The translations under genes and the position numbers were made by a program. Positions 33,058 to 44,529 of a stretch of 64,000 bases of DNA are shown here, piece by piece. Positions within the stretch are counted from its first letter, which is position 1. The number at the start of each line of letters is the position of its first letter. The stretch spans positions 15,500,001 through 15,564,000 of the forward strand of contig NC_071328.1 of assembly GCF_010183535.1 (NCBI RefSeq), given 5' to 3'. Below the pieces are notes generated by a model. It was not told the origin of the DNA and searched no databases. It saw nothing but the letters and a program-made list of their open reading frames with translations. The DNA comes from Caenorhabditis remanei (Eukaryota > Nematoda > Chromadorea > Rhabditida > Rhabditidae).

Positions 33058-33168
33058 GTTGTTACAACTGCGCTCCACCGAAATGCCCTTAAAAATTTAT
33101 CTTTTTCTTTGACCCTCTCAATTTCACACGCTATTTTCTTCGGTTTCGTTAGAGCACGGTTGTAAGAA
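33058..33168. mobile_element. Small palindromic MITE-like element, copy 1
   Basis: Ends of type TTACAACTGCGCTC and GAGCACGGTTGTAA face each other, with CACCGAAATGCC and CTTCGGTTTCG just inside. A second copy is at 51976-52087 and a diverged half-copy at about 21640-21715. Length about 110 bp; no coding capacity. Confidence 0.6.
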
Positions 33169-33597
33169 GCGTGTCGTGCTAACGTGCTACAGCAATTGTA
33201 ACTACTTGGAAAACGTTCTAATCATGTTAGAATCGCTATTTCTTGAATTACCCACGTTAGAAGTGGTAACTAGGTTTTGGTAATCGATTCTATTGACTCT
33301 TATTATCCCAGATCTCTCCCATCCTCTCATATTCCTCCCACTAGATGACAGATGTTTCCCATTGACTACGTACGCGGGCAGTGCTACTGTCGATGTGACT
33401 GTCACTACCAGAATACTCTCATTAGTTCCATTTTGTGTCCTATCGGGTGATGACTCGGTTTTCTCTCTCTCTCTCATTTCCCTTACTTGTCCTCTATTGT
33501 CCTTAGACCCCCGTCAGTACTCTAGACCTCTCCCAGCCTTTTCCTACATCTTACAGTGACCAAATTTTCTATAATTTCAGATCTCTTTGTTGCCACC

Positions 33598-34428
33598 ATG
33601 CCAAGTACTATCCAGTCTTCCAAAACCCCTCTGGCTTCCGCCGATCATCCAGTGAAAGCAAATTTCGGTCAGTTCCTAGGCCGGAGCAGTGTCAATAGGA
33701 CCCTTACAATTGACGATCTGGAAAAAGCAGAGTTTATGAGAGCAATCTTAGGAGTTCGTGAAACAATGTCAATCAAGTATAAGACGGAACCGGGTGCTCA
33801 ACTAATCACTCTCGCATTCACCTGTCCGGAGAAGACGACTCATCATCAATTCTGGGAGATTCCGGAGAAGAATTGGAAGAAGTCAAGAGGAGGGGTTCAG
33901 AGAGCACAACGCTATTCAAAACCGAATAGATCCAGATATGTCTCGCCGCAAGATCTCACCGGGTACTGTGCCCTACCACGATCTGCTGAATATGTCTCAA
34001 AGCCAGTTGTCTACCAGTACTCTGCTCCACCACCACCGATTGTCTTCAATTCTATCAACACTGACAAACAGAAACTCCCCACCCGAACTAGATGTCCACT
34101 AGCCATCGTTCCACCACCAGTGACCGACACGTCATCGACCTTCCTGACACCACCGACATCTGGACCGTCTTCCCCAACTCCAGTACCGCCTTCTCCATCT
34201 GATACCAAAGAGCAGCCACAATTCGTGTTCAACATGGGAGTTGTCAATGCTCCGATGCCAGGATCTCGTGTGATTGTAAAGAAGATTTCGGATTCAGATG
34301 AGGGATTCATCGTATGCGAGGACAAGGACTTCCAGCCGAAGAAGACTAAGATTTTCACGTCAGAGGAACTCCAGAAGCAATCGATTCTTGTGGAGGAGTG
34401 GAAGAAGAAGATTCAGGAGGCGCTATAA
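33598..34428 (+). CDS. Proline-rich protein of unknown function, copy 2 (276 aa, single exon)
   Basis: The start at 33598 (context GCCACCATGCC) is preceded 17 bp upstream by TTTCAG, as in copy 1. Earlier in-frame codons lack an ATG and lie before the acceptor. The N-terminal ~100 residues resemble copy 1 with many changes (CPEKTTHHQFWEIPEK conserved). From PTRTRCPLAIVPPPV to EEWKKKIQEAL the protein, and apparently the DNA, is nearly identical to copy 1, except that VK or similar is inserted near GSRVIVKKISD. It is convergent with the small secreted gene at 34527, mirroring the left arm. Function unknown. Confidence 0.8.
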   Translation: MPSTIQSSKTPLASADHPVKANFGQFLGRSSVNRTLTIDDLEKAEFMRAILGVRETMSIKYKTEPGAQLITLAFTCPEKTTHHQFWEIPEKNWKKSRGGVQRAQRYSKPNRSRYVSPQDLTGYCALPRSAEYVSKPVVYQYSAPPPPIVFNSINTDKQKLPTRTRCPLAIVPPPVTDTSSTFLTPPTSGPSSPTPVPPSPSDTKEQPQFVFNMGVVNAPMPGSRVIVKKISDSDEGFIVCEDKDFQPKKTKIFTSEELQKQSILVEEWKKKIQEAL

Positions 34429-34526
34429 TTCTGTGTTCTTCTTTTCTGTCATTTTTTTTGTTGCTTTAATAATTAATATAACAAACTAATAATGCTCAAA
34501 ATAGTTCATTCCAAATTTCAGTAGAA

Positions 34527-35489
34527 TCATCTCAAATTGAACAGTTTCCTATAAAACACTCCAATTCCTCCACCGATTCCATAAGCCGAGTAGATCACAA
34601 AGTTGCCTAATCCAGTGTTTTCAGTGTTACTGGTGCGCATTTCACAATCAAAAAATCCGTCAATGAAGCCGGTGAGAAGATCCTGGAACGCGGTGCGTAC
34701 TGCCTCTTGGGAAATACGGTCGTTATTGATAGGGACACAGAGGGTCTGGAAATGGAACGTTTGGGATCAAATTTATATTTTTAAATATATAAAGAGCAGG
34801 GCTATATTTTTGCAGTTGACAGTTTTTAGATAGCTCCGCCCACTTTTGAGATATGCGCCTTTAGATATGCCTGCGGCGCTAGAATGCTTATTTATAACAG
34901 TTTAGGGTGCCTGCGGCGCTAGAATCGTTATATAGAATCGACTGGGGCGCCTTTGGCGCAGAACTGTGGTGACATGTCTGCGACGCTAGAATGCTCATCT
35001 GGGGTGCCTGCGGCGCTAGAATCGGCTGGGGCGTCTTCGGCGCAAAAATGGTGGTGAGGGAGGTAGGAAAGAATCTTGTTGGAGCCGATATCTTTAAAGG
35101 TGCATATCTCAAAAGTGGGCGGAGCCAGGAAATTACTGTCAACTACAAAAATGTAGCCCTAGGTCTTGTCTACAATTTTGAATTTGCTTGTTTTTTGTTT
35201 TCTCCGCCCACTTTTGAGATATACACCTTCAAAAATAGCAGTTTCAACAAGATCCTCTCCCGACCATCAATGTAACCATCTTTGCGCCGAAGGCGCTCCA
35301 GACGATTATTGCGCCGCAGGCACACCAGACAGTCATAGATAACCATTCTAGCGCCGCAGGCATCTTCAAAGGCGCCTATCTCAAAAAGATGCTTACCTCT
35401 CCTTGCTCATCATACGACTGAAGTAGATCATCGAAGAAATTGGCGTGAGCCAAGGAGAAGAGACAGAAGACCAGAAGATTGAGACGCAT
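34527..35489 (-). CDS. Small secreted two-cysteine protein 2 (103 aa), inverted paralogue
   Basis: Exons 35489-35397 and 34745-34527, phase 0. Exon 1 encodes signal peptide MRLNLLVFCLFSLAHA and NFFDDLLQSYDEQGE, one residue different from copy 1. Exon 2 begins TLC. The second cysteine is in GFFDCEMR and the C-terminus is GVFYRKLFNLR as in copy 1. The middle of exon 2 has diverged strongly, which would fit rapid evolution of the mature peptide. Function unknown; predicted secreted. Confidence 0.85.
34800..35380. repeat. CGCCCAC / 27-bp composite repeats in the intron of small secreted gene 2
   Basis: CGCCCAC-type arms at about 34825, 35115 and 35205, with GC-rich 27-bp units at 34868-35050 (plus) and 35283-35365 (minus). 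This mirrors the intron of the inverted paralogue at 25.0-26.1 kb. Confidence 0.75.
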
Positions 35490-35515
35490 CTTTGTCCTGT
35501 AAAGCGGCTGTCAGG

Positions 35516-35588
35516 TTTATATACTGTGTGATTTATGATTTTCGAAAAGATCGTTAGCCTCGTTCTTTTGTGATGCTAACACCGTGGG
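35516..35588 (-). promoter_or_regulatory. Promoter of small secreted gene 2
   Basis: On the minus strand CCCACGGT is at 35588-35581 and TATATAAA at 35523-35516, 27 bp before the ATG: the same spacing and the same flanks as the gene at 24866. Confidence 0.6.
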
Positions 35589-36143
35589 AGACAGAGCTAT
35601 TGTGTCGTTACTTTTTTGGAGTTGTATGGCACAATAGGTGTGATGTTTACTGTCAAAAATATGGATGATTTTTGGTTAAATAGATTACAGTATCCCTACC
35701 CAAAATACTGGAAGACCGTAGTAAGTTACTCTGACAAAGCTACAGTGACAAACAAAAATGTGAACATTTTGGTCCAGAAATAGTAAAAATTCCTTTTCGT
35801 GTTAGATCGCATTATTTAGTTCAGCCAATAAGCACACAGTAAGACTACAGTAAGAACACTACCTTTTCTAGCTCAAAAAAGCGCCAACGGCGCGCCAGTA
35901 GCCATAATACCCTCGGAATTCCATTATTTCTCACGTGACCTCCCCCATTCTCTATTCACTTTTTCTTTTTTTTCCCTCGTGAAAAAATATATTCCGTGAA
36001 TTTGACCTTGACCTTTCCCACAAGCCCCGCCCCCTTCTTTTTCTCATTCCCTTCAGTATCGATTAGTTATCGATTATTCTCGAACGAAACACTTCGAATT
36101 GTTCAAACGAGAAGCGCTTACTGAAAATTGAGAAGTGGCTCTT

Positions 36144-39100
36144 ATGAGTGAGTTTTTTTGACAGGAAATTTTCAGAAATCCCAAAAATTATAAATTTCAG
36201 AGTTGTTGCTCCTTGTGCTGCTTGTTGCTACCACGCAACCGCTACCTATCCGATCGAAGGATTCAGAAGGTAAGGGGATTCTTAGAATTCTGGAAATATC
36301 AGAATTGCTCTATTCAGATGCTTTCTACCCAGTCCGTCATGTCTACCGTAACGCCAATGACTCAAATCTTCGCGCCTACCGTAGTCCTGGTGGTAAGTGT
36401 CATTGCACACCATTTTCTATTCAAAATTTTCTAATTCTGGCGTTCCAGACAAGCTCAAATCCTCCCTAGAGCACTTAAAGATGATCGCTCGAGTCACCAA
36501 CGGAATCTACCTCCAACATGCTCTTGCATCTGGCTCCATCCCTGCAGACAAACTGATCTCCGAACTCCTCCACTTTGGAAATGTGACAATCACTCAAATC
36601 GCTGGCATCGAGATGTCTAAGGTGCAAAAGTCGGTGGAAATGTTGAAAGCACTTCCTGGCAGCCTTCTGAATCCGAATCCAGACGTCGCGGATATTGAGC
36701 TGACGTTGGGTACGATTCAGGAGATACTTGGAGCTATCGATGGACTTGGAGATGTTGGGATGAGACCAAGAGCTAAGGAGTTTGATGCATTCATGACAAC
36801 ACTGAGTAAAACAGATGTTGTGATTCAAGTGGTAGCGGATTTCGAGCGAAAAATGCATTCATGGAATGGTGCTCATCAAGAAATAAAAACTGTTACGGCT
36901 ATCAATCGAGCCCAAATCTCGTTTGAAGATATATTTCATGTTGCGAACATAACGAAAACATGTTTGCCAAGCCTCCAGTCCACTCTCCCACTCTGGAAAT
37001 ACAAGGAGTTCAAGTCAGCCGCGGAGGGCTTGGAACCATCGATGAGACTAGTGGATGCTATAAACATTACCGATGAAAACATCCTCAACCTGGTACGCAC
37101 AACTAAACAATGGACTCCCTACTCGGAGTACCTGAATGGTGTTCTGAGTCAACTGAATACCATGAGATCCAGCTACTCGGAATTCCAAAATGTTTATGAT
37201 CTTCTGATGGCTCGTAAATCTCCTAGAAGTCGACTCGTCGAACATGCCGCTGGTTTTTCGGATGGCGTTTCTGATATTGTTTCGATTTCGGTGGATCTGG
37301 CGGATCCGTGGATGAAAAGTGTTGTCAAGTCGGATGAGTTGACGATTGCATTGAATGGATTGAAAAGTTTAGAGGTGAGCGTACAAAATAGAAATAAGAA
37401 AAACTATATTATGTTGTTACAGGTCGTGGCAAAGAAAATCGAAGATTCGCTCAAGAGTCCTGATCTCCTATCAGACATCACCCCTCTCTTTGAGAATTTG
37501 GACTTGCTGAACAAGTTTGCGTTGGACACCGACAACATCAAGACTGGAGTCACACAGGGTCAGACTGCCCCGGCTGCTTCACCATTCAACTTGGAATCAA
37601 AGCCTGTTACGGAGGCAAACGATATTCTGGAAGGTATCGACGAGAAGTTTGCCCAGCTCGAAGCCCTTGTCCCAAAGCTTATCCAAGCTGTCAGTGTACC
37701 CGGACTTGCTGAGATGTGTGATGCGATCATCAAAGTGTATGAAACCATCAAAGATTCGAAGGATGTGACCGCATTTACAAAAGCATATACTGATTTTAAA
37801 GATATGTCAAAGCTGAAGAATCTGGTGGACAATATTTATGGAATTGTCGCTAACATCACTGCGGTCCAAAAACCTAGAACTATAAAGGGTGATGCTGCAA
37901 GATATGTTTTTAGGACAAGTCAGTTGGACACTTATCATTCTACAGCTAAAACGAAGGCCAACATCTTCGAACACTATCAGAATAGTCCTGGATTGAAGTC
38001 GTTGATCAAGGCGCAGTCGGAAATTGAACGGATCCGGAAACTCGATCAGACAGTGCTGAACTCCTTCGACAAAGGAATGGAGGTGGTGAAAACCGTGGCT
38101 GGCACATCGGATGACTTGAAGAAGCTGAGGACAACGATTGAAGCAGTCAATGGTGTCAAAAGTAAGGAGATCGATGGTCTGGAGGAGCTGAAGGAGGCTG
38201 GGAGACACTCGAAGACAATCGGGTTGGCTGTCCGTGGAATATCCAGTATGAAGAATGTTTTGGAGATGAAGTCGGATGTCGTAGATCTTGCTAGAAACAT
38301 CGACGTGATCGGGCAGTATAAGAAGGACGTGAAGGATTCTGAAGACGTGAGGGATCTGGACTCGTTGGTCAAGATTGCTGATGCAACTGAGAAGATGCTC
38401 AAGTCACTGGACACCTTGGAATCTACCGTAACCATCTCAACCTCCACTGTCCTGGCGGATCAGGCTGCAATCTTCGAGAAAGCTAAGATGATCACTGGTG
38501 TCAATGGGGACTATAAGAAGATTCTGGCTTCGGTGATGAGAATGGAATCGGAATCGTCTGGAATGAGTTCGCAAGACCAGTTTAAGGTGAATCATGTGAA
38601 GGAGTCGCTTGAGAAAATGGATGAGATGGATTTGGACTTTGCGAGTTATCAATTGAGTTTCACTGCTTCGAAGGCTTCGTTGGTTGTGCTCGATGAGTTT
38701 TTCGATCGATACTTCCAAAGGATGACTGGAATTGATTCGGGCAACAAGAAGGAGGTGAAGAAAGAGTAAGTGGTTAGGGTGATTTAGTTGCTGAGTCCAA
38801 ATTTTTCAGTCATCTGGCCTAATTTTGTCGTTTTAGGGCAAATTTTGGACCAGGGGGACTTTTTTCAGCTTTCTAGGCCTGGAGTCGTTTTTATTCAGTT
38901 CTTTTCAAATTTCGCGCCAAATATTTTGTTCTCCGACGCGGCGCCATTTTCAAGATATGCACCTTTGAAAATGCCTGCGACTCTAGAATCGTCTGGGGTG
39001 CCTGCGGTGCTAGAATCGCCTGGGGTGCCTGCGGCGCTAGAATCGTCAAGGGTGCCTGCGGCGCTAGAATCGTCTGGGGGCCCGCCGCGCAAAGATGGGT

Positions 39101-42100
39101 GGATCTTGTTGAGACAGCTATCTTTAAATGCACATATCTAAAAAGTGGGCGGACCCAAGGGAGCATTGCTAACTACAAAAATGTAGTCCTAGATTTTATC
39201 TACAATTTTGCAATTGCTTGTTTTTTGTTTTCTCCGCCCAATTTCGAGATATGCGCCTTCCTTTAAAGATAGCTGTTTCCAACAAGATCCTCTCCTCCCT
39301 ACCCAGGGGCCATTTTTGCGACGAAGGCGCCACAGTTATAGATAATCATTCTTGCAGCCCAGGCATTTTCGGACACTTTTGCGCCTGAGGCGCGCCATAC
39401 AATTCTGTATAACGATTTTAGCGCCGTAGGCATGTCCGCGCCGAAGGCTCATGGATTCTAGCTCCGCAGGCCAATCTCAATCGATCTCTTCCGATCTCAG
39501 ATGATCTTAGCCGATTTTGAGCGATTTATATGATAGGCTAAAAAAATAACTCACCAAAACGGAGCATCCTTTCCCGGCTCCTTCGCACCAAACATAACGA
39601 CCATCTTGATCTTCTTCTGCATTTCAGCATGACCCTTCTATTCGTTGGTGGCGGTCTCCTGGGCACTGTACTCATCCTCGCCATCATTCATCTGATATTG
39701 TTCAAGTGTGCAAGTGACAAATTCTTCACAATCTATCCGTTCCTATTGCCACAACCGAATTGGTGGTTGCCGAAAGATACGGTATCGTATCTGAGAATTG
39801 TCGTCACTGCCATGCACACCAAAATAGAAGAATACCGTAACAACAATTTGCAGAATCAAAAAGGTGATTTTGTTGGACAAGATTTTTATAATTTCTTCAA
39901 AGGCTCATACATCTCGTATTGCGTTGCTTTTGATGAACCTTCCGGTGACAAGTTACTGGAGATTGATTCACAAGACAGCAGGTAAGACGACTCCTTTGTT
40001 CCCTCCGATATGAAAAAAAAATCGGATGATTTGTTTCAGATGTCAGGAACCTATTATCAAAGCGACTATGCCGAAACTGACAGGATACGGTACTCGATTC
40101 ACGAATGCGAGTTTCGATGCGAATCTTTTCACATTGCCGTATAAAAAGGAGTGGTACATCACCGAGACACCGGTCGGGTCATCTGCTGATAAAAATTCGA
40201 CAATTGAGAAGTTTTGGTGGCTGGTAATGCAGAAGAAGAGCAAGATGGTTGTTATGTTTGGGTTGAAGGAGAAAGGAAAAGATAGTCCACCTGGTGAGTT
40301 TTTTTTTTGGGCTTATTAATAAATTTTCATCCGGCCCGTAGTACGGCTAAATTGGGAAGCCCTCTAGGAGACCGACTTCAGTTACGGGACGTGACCTTCA
40401 TCATTCTAAAGCTGAGAAAACGCATGTATTCAGTTTTTGTCTTCGATGCCTGGTATTTGAGAAAAAAACGAGATCAAAATTTGGACCGAGGACTACACGG
40501 CCTTTGAGTGAAAGCTCTTGCGCCGAAGGCGCGTCAGCCTTTCCTATATAAGCATTCTAGCGCCGCAGGCACACCAGTCAGTTGTAAAAAATCATCCTAG
40601 CGTCGCAGACATGTCTGCGCCGAAGGTGCGCCAGATCATGGATTCTAGTACCGCAGGTTTCTTTAAAGACGCTTATCTCAAAAAAGGGGCGGAGCTATTA
40701 AAAAAGTGCCATCTGCAAAAATGTAGAGTTTGATTTGGTGTAAATGAGCAATTTATAATAACACAATTTGAAAAATTTCTAAGTTTGCGGTCTGCTGGGA
40801 AAGGCTACACTGACCAAATTACACTGACCAATTTACACCGCACAATTCTTTTGGTCAGTGTAACGTGGTCACTATATGTAATTTGGATTATGGCCCACGT
40901 ATGCAAGTATGATTCAAATGTTTAAAGGCGCAGAACTCAAATTTTATCTTTCAGGACACCTGAAGTACTTTCCTCTCAAGAAAGGGGAGAAACTTGAATT
41001 AGTTGGTCTCACTCTAGAGTGTCTTGAATGTCAAAAGGACAAGAATGGACTATTGTATAGAAAAATAAGCGGACAGTTTGGGTTTGTCTTTCAAATTTTT
41101 AAAATTCACTTGAAAAAAAACATATTTCAGTGGCAAAAAGTTTACTGTCACTCACTACTTCTTCTACAATTGGGAAATTTCGAAAACGAATAAAGACACT
41201 CGCGACTTGTTGATCAAACTTCTGAAGACTGCGCTCAGTCAGAAGTCACCGCTCGTTGTGCACTGCGAAACTGGTCGCCAGCAATCTTCGACTTTTGCTC
41301 GTGAGTACGATAGGGCACACTTTGAGTTTGAGCGTTGAGCAACTTTGACCGCGTATTCTATGTCACTTAGAGTCATATCAGCTAAAAATTGTTTATTAAG
41401 CTTGTAGGAAAAATCTAGGGCTTCATTTTTGTAGTTGACAACTTTTTGATAGCTCCGCCCACTTTTGAGATATGCACCTTTAAAGATTAGCGATTCCACA
41501 TAGGCATTTGGTAAGTGTAACAGTGGAACGCTCGTAGAATTGTCCTATACTATCTAATTTTATTGAATTTAAATTAGTTTTGTAGAACAAAAACAGGGCT
41601 AAATTTTCTAGTTGACCATTTTTATAGTCACCGCCCACTTTTGAGATATGCGCCTTTGGATATGCCTGCGGCTATAAACAACTTTCTTTAAACACGTATA
41701 TCTAAAAATTGGGCGGAACCAGAAGAAAATTGTAAACTACAAAATTGTTGATCAAAACTGGGACTGTATTTTCGTAGTTGACCACTTTTCAATAGCTCCG
41801 ACCAATTTTGAGATACGCGCCTTTGAAAATTGTAGCTTGGAGTCATCGTGAGGGAGGAGGGTGGAGAGACACAGAGAAACGAGAGTGTCTGGTTTCTCAG
41901 CGAGTCGCGTCTTTCGCAGAATAGCAGAATAGCATGAAGTACTTGATTTAGCTGAGAGACGCAGAGAAACTAGACACTATCGCTTCTCTGCGTCTCTCCC
42001 CGCCGCCTTACTCTCACTCGGCAACGCCCATCTTCAAAGGCGCATATCTCAAAAGTGGGCGGAGCTATCAAAAAGTTGTCAACCACAAAAATGAAGTTCT

Positions 42101-42680
42101 AGAATTTTTCTACAACAAAATGTAGGTATATAATTTGTTATATGACTCCAAAACTAGTTAATTTTTAAAATGTGTTTCAGTCGCTGCTCACCTGATCACT
42201 TCGGTCTTTAAACTCAAACAATTTGATCTGAAAGCCTCGTTGTTGGCACTGAAATCGTCACGCTATCATTCCGTTACTGCTCCTTGTCAATTTGCTTGTA
42301 GCTCGATTTTGGCAATGGAATACTTTGCAACTGTATGTTTTACTTTTTCAAAATTAAAAAAAAAACAGTTTTTTTAGAATCTCGAAGTTAAAGATTTTAA
42401 TGATCAGAAGATGAGATCAAGATACGTTACTCATCAAGCGAGTTGGGTTGCATACGATGTAATTTTTAAGGATGACGAGAACCCTCATCAAGTAGATATT
42501 GACGATGCAGATGCCAAGAAAAATGAACCTACGCCAGATGACAAGAAAAAACCCAAGTTGAAAAAAACGGAGAAGGAGCCTGCGAGCACAATTAGTCAAG
42601 TGAACGAACAGAATCAGCCAGCTCAACCAGAAGAAGGAGGAAGCCAACAAAACGAAGCGCCAGCTGAAAATCCAGAATAA
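36144..42680 (+). CDS. WSN-domain receptor-like protein tyrosine phosphatase A (1258 aa), likely pseudophosphatase
   Basis: Exons 36144-36147, 36201-36269, 36318-36392, 36449-37374, 37423-38765, 39628-39981, 40040-40293, 40955-41081, 41131-41300, 42181-42332, 42378-42680. Residues 1-12 are a signal peptide (MKLLLLVLLVAT). The WSN domain spans about 50-120 (LKMIARVTNGIYLQH, LISELLHFGNVTI). A long helical ectodomain runs to about 800. The transmembrane helix is at about 808-832 (LLGTVLILAIIHLILF), followed by a PTP domain to about 1160 and a Lys/Glu-rich tail. The signature motif reads HCETGRQQ: Cys1096 is present but the catalytic Arg (C+6) is Gln1102, and the WPD loop is WEI. By family knowledge this should be catalytically dead. 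The 48-bp intron 37375-37422 is in frame, but splicing restores alignment with paralogue B. AATAAA near 42735. Confidence 0.88.
38940..39445. repeat. CGCCCAC / 27-bp composite foldback in gene A intron 5
   Basis: GC-rich 27-bp units at 38970-39080 (plus) and 39310-39440 (minus orientation, partly decayed) flank CGCCCAC-type arms at about 39125 and 39235. Same architecture as the insertion at 30326. Confidence 0.75.
40515..40735. repeat. Half composite element in gene A intron 7
   Basis: Minus-oriented GC-rich units (GCGCCGAAGGCGCG, CTAGCGCCGCAGGCACACC) are followed by one CGCCCAC-type arm at about 40680. GTCAGTGTAAC-type repeats follow at 40800-40880. Confidence 0.65.
41400..42115. repeat. 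CGCCCAC repeats in gene A intron 9
   Basis: Arms at about 41440, 41620, 41700, 41795 and 42050. The last pair surrounds GAGACGCAGAGAAAC / CTTCTCTGCGTCTC segments at 41860-42005. Confidence 0.7.
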
Positions 42681-44350
42681 CTTTATTTATTATTCGGAAA
42701 AAAAACGAAACTACTCGGTACTGAACATTATTGTAATAAAACATTAATGTCTTGAAAATCATATTTTTGGTGTGTCTTTGGCAGCCTGCCCTTGTCTCAA
42801 ATTCAAACGCACAATTGTATAATTAGGTTGAACTTGTAGATCACACATTGGACTACATTTTTCTAGTTGACAACTTTTGATAACTCCGCCCACTTTCGAG
42901 ATATGCGTTATTAAAGATAGGAACCTCATGGAGCGCCTGCTCTCCCTCTCCATTCTTTAAAGGCGCATATCTCAAAAGTGGGCGGAGCTAGAAAAACTGT
43001 AAACTAAAAAAATTAACCCTTGTTTTTGATCTACAACCTTAAATTATATCAAATTCAAAAAACAATTCGATTTGGCGCCAAAACATCGCTATAAAGTTTG
43101 TCAGTTTTTCCAGAAAATGTTATAATAGCAAATCTATCTACTGTAGTTACAGCGATACTGTAATTTGAAGGATACGGCATTATAGGCTTACTATTCTTTT
43201 TTTTTTCAAAGTTTCTTGTCAGAATCGAAGAAAAAACGGTCAAAAAGACAGTCAAAGGTGCAACTTTTACATTTTTCAAATAACTTGAAAATCGACAAAC
43301 TTTAATAGCGTATAACGGTGTTTTCTTTAGTCCAATCATAAAGTTATAAACCTATTTATGTAGATCAAAACTAGGGCTTCATTTTTGCAGTTGATAACTT
43401 TTTGATAGCCCCGCCCACTTTGGAGATATGCGCCTTTAAAAATAATGAAAATTTACAACTTTTTCAAAATGTTTACAGAGTTTTTCATATTGCCATTCAT
43501 ATTTTAATTGTGTTATTTTCAATACATTTTCATAACATTTATGTAGATCAAAACTAGGACTACATTTTTGCAGTTGACAACTTTTTGATAGCTCCGCCCA
43601 CTTTCGAGATATGCGTCTTCAAAAAGAGTAAAAAATTTCAACTTTTCCAAAATGTTAGAGAATTTTTCATATTGGTATTCTTATTTTAATTGTGTTATTT
43701 TTAATACATCTTTAATGCATTTATGTATATTAAAACCAGAACTACATTTTCTTAGTTAAAAACATCCGTATAGCTCCGCCCATTTTTGAGATATGCACCT
43801 TAACTAACACATCCGAAATGGAAGAACAAAATAAGACCCAAAACGGCTTGTTTTCTTATAAACTGGATTTCGTGGCTTCTCATAACAAAAATCTTTGAAG
43901 AAAAAAAATTAGAAAAAAAACAAAAAAAAAAGGAAAAAACGGAAGGAGGAACCGAACTCGTGTGAAAATTTTTCAAAACAGACGCGTCTACCGACTGCGC
44001 CACACGAACACAAATTGGCTCAAGTGGTCGGGCGTATATAAAGCGGGGGCGTTTCGGTGGTGGAGAAGAGAGAAAAGACAGAAGAAATCTTATGGAAACT
44101 AAAAATGGACAATTTTTGAGCATTTCAGATGTCTGTGAAGCAATAATGGGTATATAGGTTATAATGGGTATACAGGCTATATGTTATTTTTCATGACAGT
44201 TGCAGTATTTCCAGGATTCCAAAAAAAAACCCAAGAAAAAAGCTCCACGTGTTCAAAAATTCAAAAAATTGTTTTCCAAATAAAAAAACAAAAATATAAA
44301 TATATCGACGTGTCAAAAAACTAGTTTCTCCATCAAAAACAAAACATTTT
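42681..44350. other. Intergenic between the two WSN-PTP genes
   Basis: Contains facing CGCCCAC arms at 42840-43025; a ~181-bp unit repeated about 2.5 times at 43360-43800 (each starting with a TAGATCAAAACTAGG-like phrase and a CGCCCAC arm, then TTTTCATATTG and TTTTAATTGTG); and a minus-strand tRNA-like unit at 43948-44011. No exon is supported. Confidence 0.65.
43948..44011 (-). repeat. tRNA-like relic with intact A and B boxes
   Basis: The minus strand carries a perfect A-box TGGCGCAGTCGG and a B-box-like GAGTTCGGTTCC, followed by T-runs. The acceptor and T stems do not pair properly and the anticodon arm is irregular, so a functional tRNA is unlikely. Confidence 0.55.
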
Positions 44351-44529
44351 AAATCCGCGTGGCTCGACCCGTTGCCCCCATTTATGCTCCGCCCATTCCA
44401 CACCCCCACCCTCTGCTTCAATCAGTCTTGAAATCAAAACGACAACAAATCGTTAGCGTCTTCGAATTCTCCAGAAGTTATAAGAAGAGATTCGCTTCAA
44501 TTGATAGAAATCAAATTGCAAGCAATCTT

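Larger units (their letters stand above)
31370..33500. repeat. Promoter-like cassette repeats, second block
   Basis: Plus-strand cassette copies at about 31377-31520 (diverged), 32205-32340, 32715-32900 and 33335-33500. The last is the upstream region of the proline-rich gene at 33598. Between copies there are decayed AT-rich segments and two MITE-like elements (31539-31962, 33058-33168). No gene is seen in 31285-33590. Confidence 0.7.

Noticed and set aside
43948..44011. Functional tRNA gene on the minus strand
   Set aside because: A and B boxes are good, but the acceptor and T stems fail to pair and the anticodon arm is irregular, so it was kept only as a tRNA-like relic.
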